From: SIG622 sp045652245 | GTDB lineage: Bacteria; Bacillota; Clostridia; Oscillospirales; CAG-382 | Direction: 5' to 3' | Length of the DNA: 64,000 nt | Assembly: GCA_045652245.1 (NCBI GenBank) | Contig: JAZRTY010000043.1 | Span: 1-64,000, forward strand | In this document: piece by piece, positions 63,901-64,000 of the stretch | How the letters are laid out: each line of letters starts with the position of its first letter | How positions within the stretch are numbered: position 1 is the stretch's first letter | Notes under the pieces: model-generated | Told to the model about the DNA's origin: nothing | The model's database searches: none | The model's input: the letters and a program-made list of their open reading frames with translations, nothing else | Program-made: the position numbers and the translations under genes

Positions 63901-64000
63901 GCACGAACGAGCATGGTATATGCATCCTGAAGGATAATAGAGCCTTTAGGATCGAATATAGTTTCACTCTTTCCCTTGATTATACCCTTGACATTTGCCC
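60966..64000 (-). CDS. S-layer homology domain surface protein (5' end beyond the window)
   Basis: The reading frame is open to the right edge, so the N-terminus is missing and the Met at 63914 is internal. The first about 28 visible codons complete an SLH repeat (GIIKGKSETIFDPKGS then QDAYTMLVRAL), and another SLH follows (DYTTALTRGDVAVLLYNAFF). The remaining about 850 residues are a Tyr/Asp-rich, beta-structured ectodomain without a recognisable enzyme motif: GYVNGPANYMKVT, EYIWYKPYTAG, and repeated short aromatic strands. Such proteins are typical S-layer or abundant wall proteins of Clostridia. A terminator follows and nothing else is in its unit. Confidence 0.85.
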   Translation of the reverse strand, partial: ANVKGIIKGKSETIFDPKGSIILQDAYTMLVRALEHEKTGVLSYPIGYIEKAEEIGLDKGLSSKVDYTTALTRGDVAVLLYNAFFANMGTGNTAYENIYEEVNPDTLEAYLNLVEIRPYTVYDTIASKIYNMKKTVQRVVATPNYSLDNFKQTKEGDELVRLSVFDDEYAGDEDLFGEIDLESLKLPGTPDDLFLLDISIYYAEDDGDIEIYASNVIGEKKEAVAGGSGIFELSAGTAKKDYMFIDAYGNKIKKFTGKVTVGNLNGYLFNAPWSFIRPSEISYEAQNADNASFIYLDATQRDPKSEEFVQDYNFKSHRDALGRGYEYWSQTGLVGVDYDSNGMAGREVILKDEYHDERGGGLYSPWGLYKGMMFNLTSTSTKTYELDVWDSDGDGRIEYIWYKPYTAGVAETDDVQTFNEAHNVEFDRITGQEPNGRALFNYGPVYEAKEVPTIYTYGATNAGIDFLDGQIIKGYVNGPANYMKVTATQELTYQTLKFDKYDLANDGSISSRYFNGKAYSYSSGQYTYIGLPVNTGRPSTLSAARYYSMANVLYVNSAYTDMYYTKDDLEKEYLFAAVDNIVLHVKPADTLLPEKYAIIFPNDDTGEYCLSVPVGKVENGVLMKTADYVPALIDGVRVDVPAKVDSTTPESEDYPGRYDFSNYLGKLLSYTKNSKDEYIFKVAPADAHSDPEKLKTADEDVFYVYQDNTGIDTPALIKRTNGYYQFVGVNGSQYNNAAVSPFRYLDILDTTVIVIETVDEHGEKVFKTYTKDTMPEWGPTNTLTNVKYIVKNNPGSSLIENLVYMYAQMDSEEEGYVRNIYDYRIIKSVKTAKVDDEYIKYYDVYNPFTGTIEEEYEATNDLPDGFENAIYPLTTKGYISESNKMGSVEVLGKVATDEITKDEQGLGLRRIEFFDGDMGLLSVYDEEKLFKVDSKTIVTYLDLEAETIEKKSASFLSSTAKTYRCGENKDLPLVAFIASSEIKNDDDFEHAELVVVVRYDALESTLENLN

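Overview
The window comes from a low-GC, Gram-positive, anaerobic Clostridia genome, most like gut or rumen Ruminococcaceae/Oscillospiraceae. The evidence is a CIRCE-controlled hrcA-grpE-dnaK-dnaJ operon, Spo0A, a SCIFF ranthipeptide with its maturase, a Re-type citrate synthase, a glycyl radical enzyme, S-layer homology (SLH) proteins and a long Bacillus-type SRP RNA. Nearly all promoters are plain sigma-A boxes with 17-nt spacers. No phage, IS transposase or CRISPR array is visible. The left edge holds two tandem promoters reading out of the window, probably into an rRNA operon. The right edge cuts the 5' end of a large SLH protein.

Layout. 1-6.2 kb: rnmV (5S rRNA maturation) and the heat-shock operon with a small membrane protein at its tail. 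6.2-10.3 kb: nth and a large anchored glycosidase-like/amidase fusion. 10.3-11 kb: SRP RNA, tRNA-Gln and a tRNA-linked palindromic repeat. 11-20.6 kb: mscS, then a carbohydrate cluster (CBM9-like protein, two parallel beta-helix paralogues, an SLH-anchored SGNH esterase), a promoter-driven structured ncRNA and an AraC regulator. 20.6-26.1 kb: an HPr-like protein without the catalytic His, and an oxidative TCA operon (Re-citrate synthase, GntR regulator, aconitase, isocitrate dehydrogenase) making 2-oxoglutarate. 26.3-29.7 kb: sugar-1-kinase plus nucleotidyltransferase, and a split ThrE exporter. 29.7-31.4 kb: a ~640-nt transcript with strong promoter and terminator but almost no coding content, divergent from tRNA-Met/tRNA-Glu, then repeats carrying a copy of the tRNA-Glu T-arm.

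31.4-34.8 kb: an ECF transporter whose two ATPases and S-component are one polypeptide, plus EcfT. 34.9-40.7 kb: rhamnose mutarotase and an AraC regulator, divergent across a perfectly symmetric bidirectional promoter from an operon of iron alcohol dehydrogenase, beta-propeller protein and an unusual glycyl radical enzyme (Gln where dehydratases have the catalytic Glu, no activase nearby). 40.8-46.3 kb: apgM, split chromate transporter, CYTH protein, recR, ebfC behind a 21-bp palindromic operator, and an M20 dipeptidase. 46.5-50.4 kb: mglBAC plus a 36-residue membrane peptide. 50.5-53.5 kb: SCIFF precursor with seven cysteines, its radical-SAM maturase, and a coupled Orn/Lys/Arg decarboxylase-family gene. 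53.5-56.8 kb: a membrane protein resembling a P-type ATPase without the phosphorylation motif, and rlmB. 57-64 kb: spo0A, a 131-bp MITE-like element, typA, an rluA-family synthase and the cut SLH protein.

The most unusual items are the noncanonical glycyl radical enzyme operon, the two structured RNA candidates (19378-19548 and 29715-30352), the degenerate P-type ATPase, and the mirror-symmetric promoter at 36166-36202.
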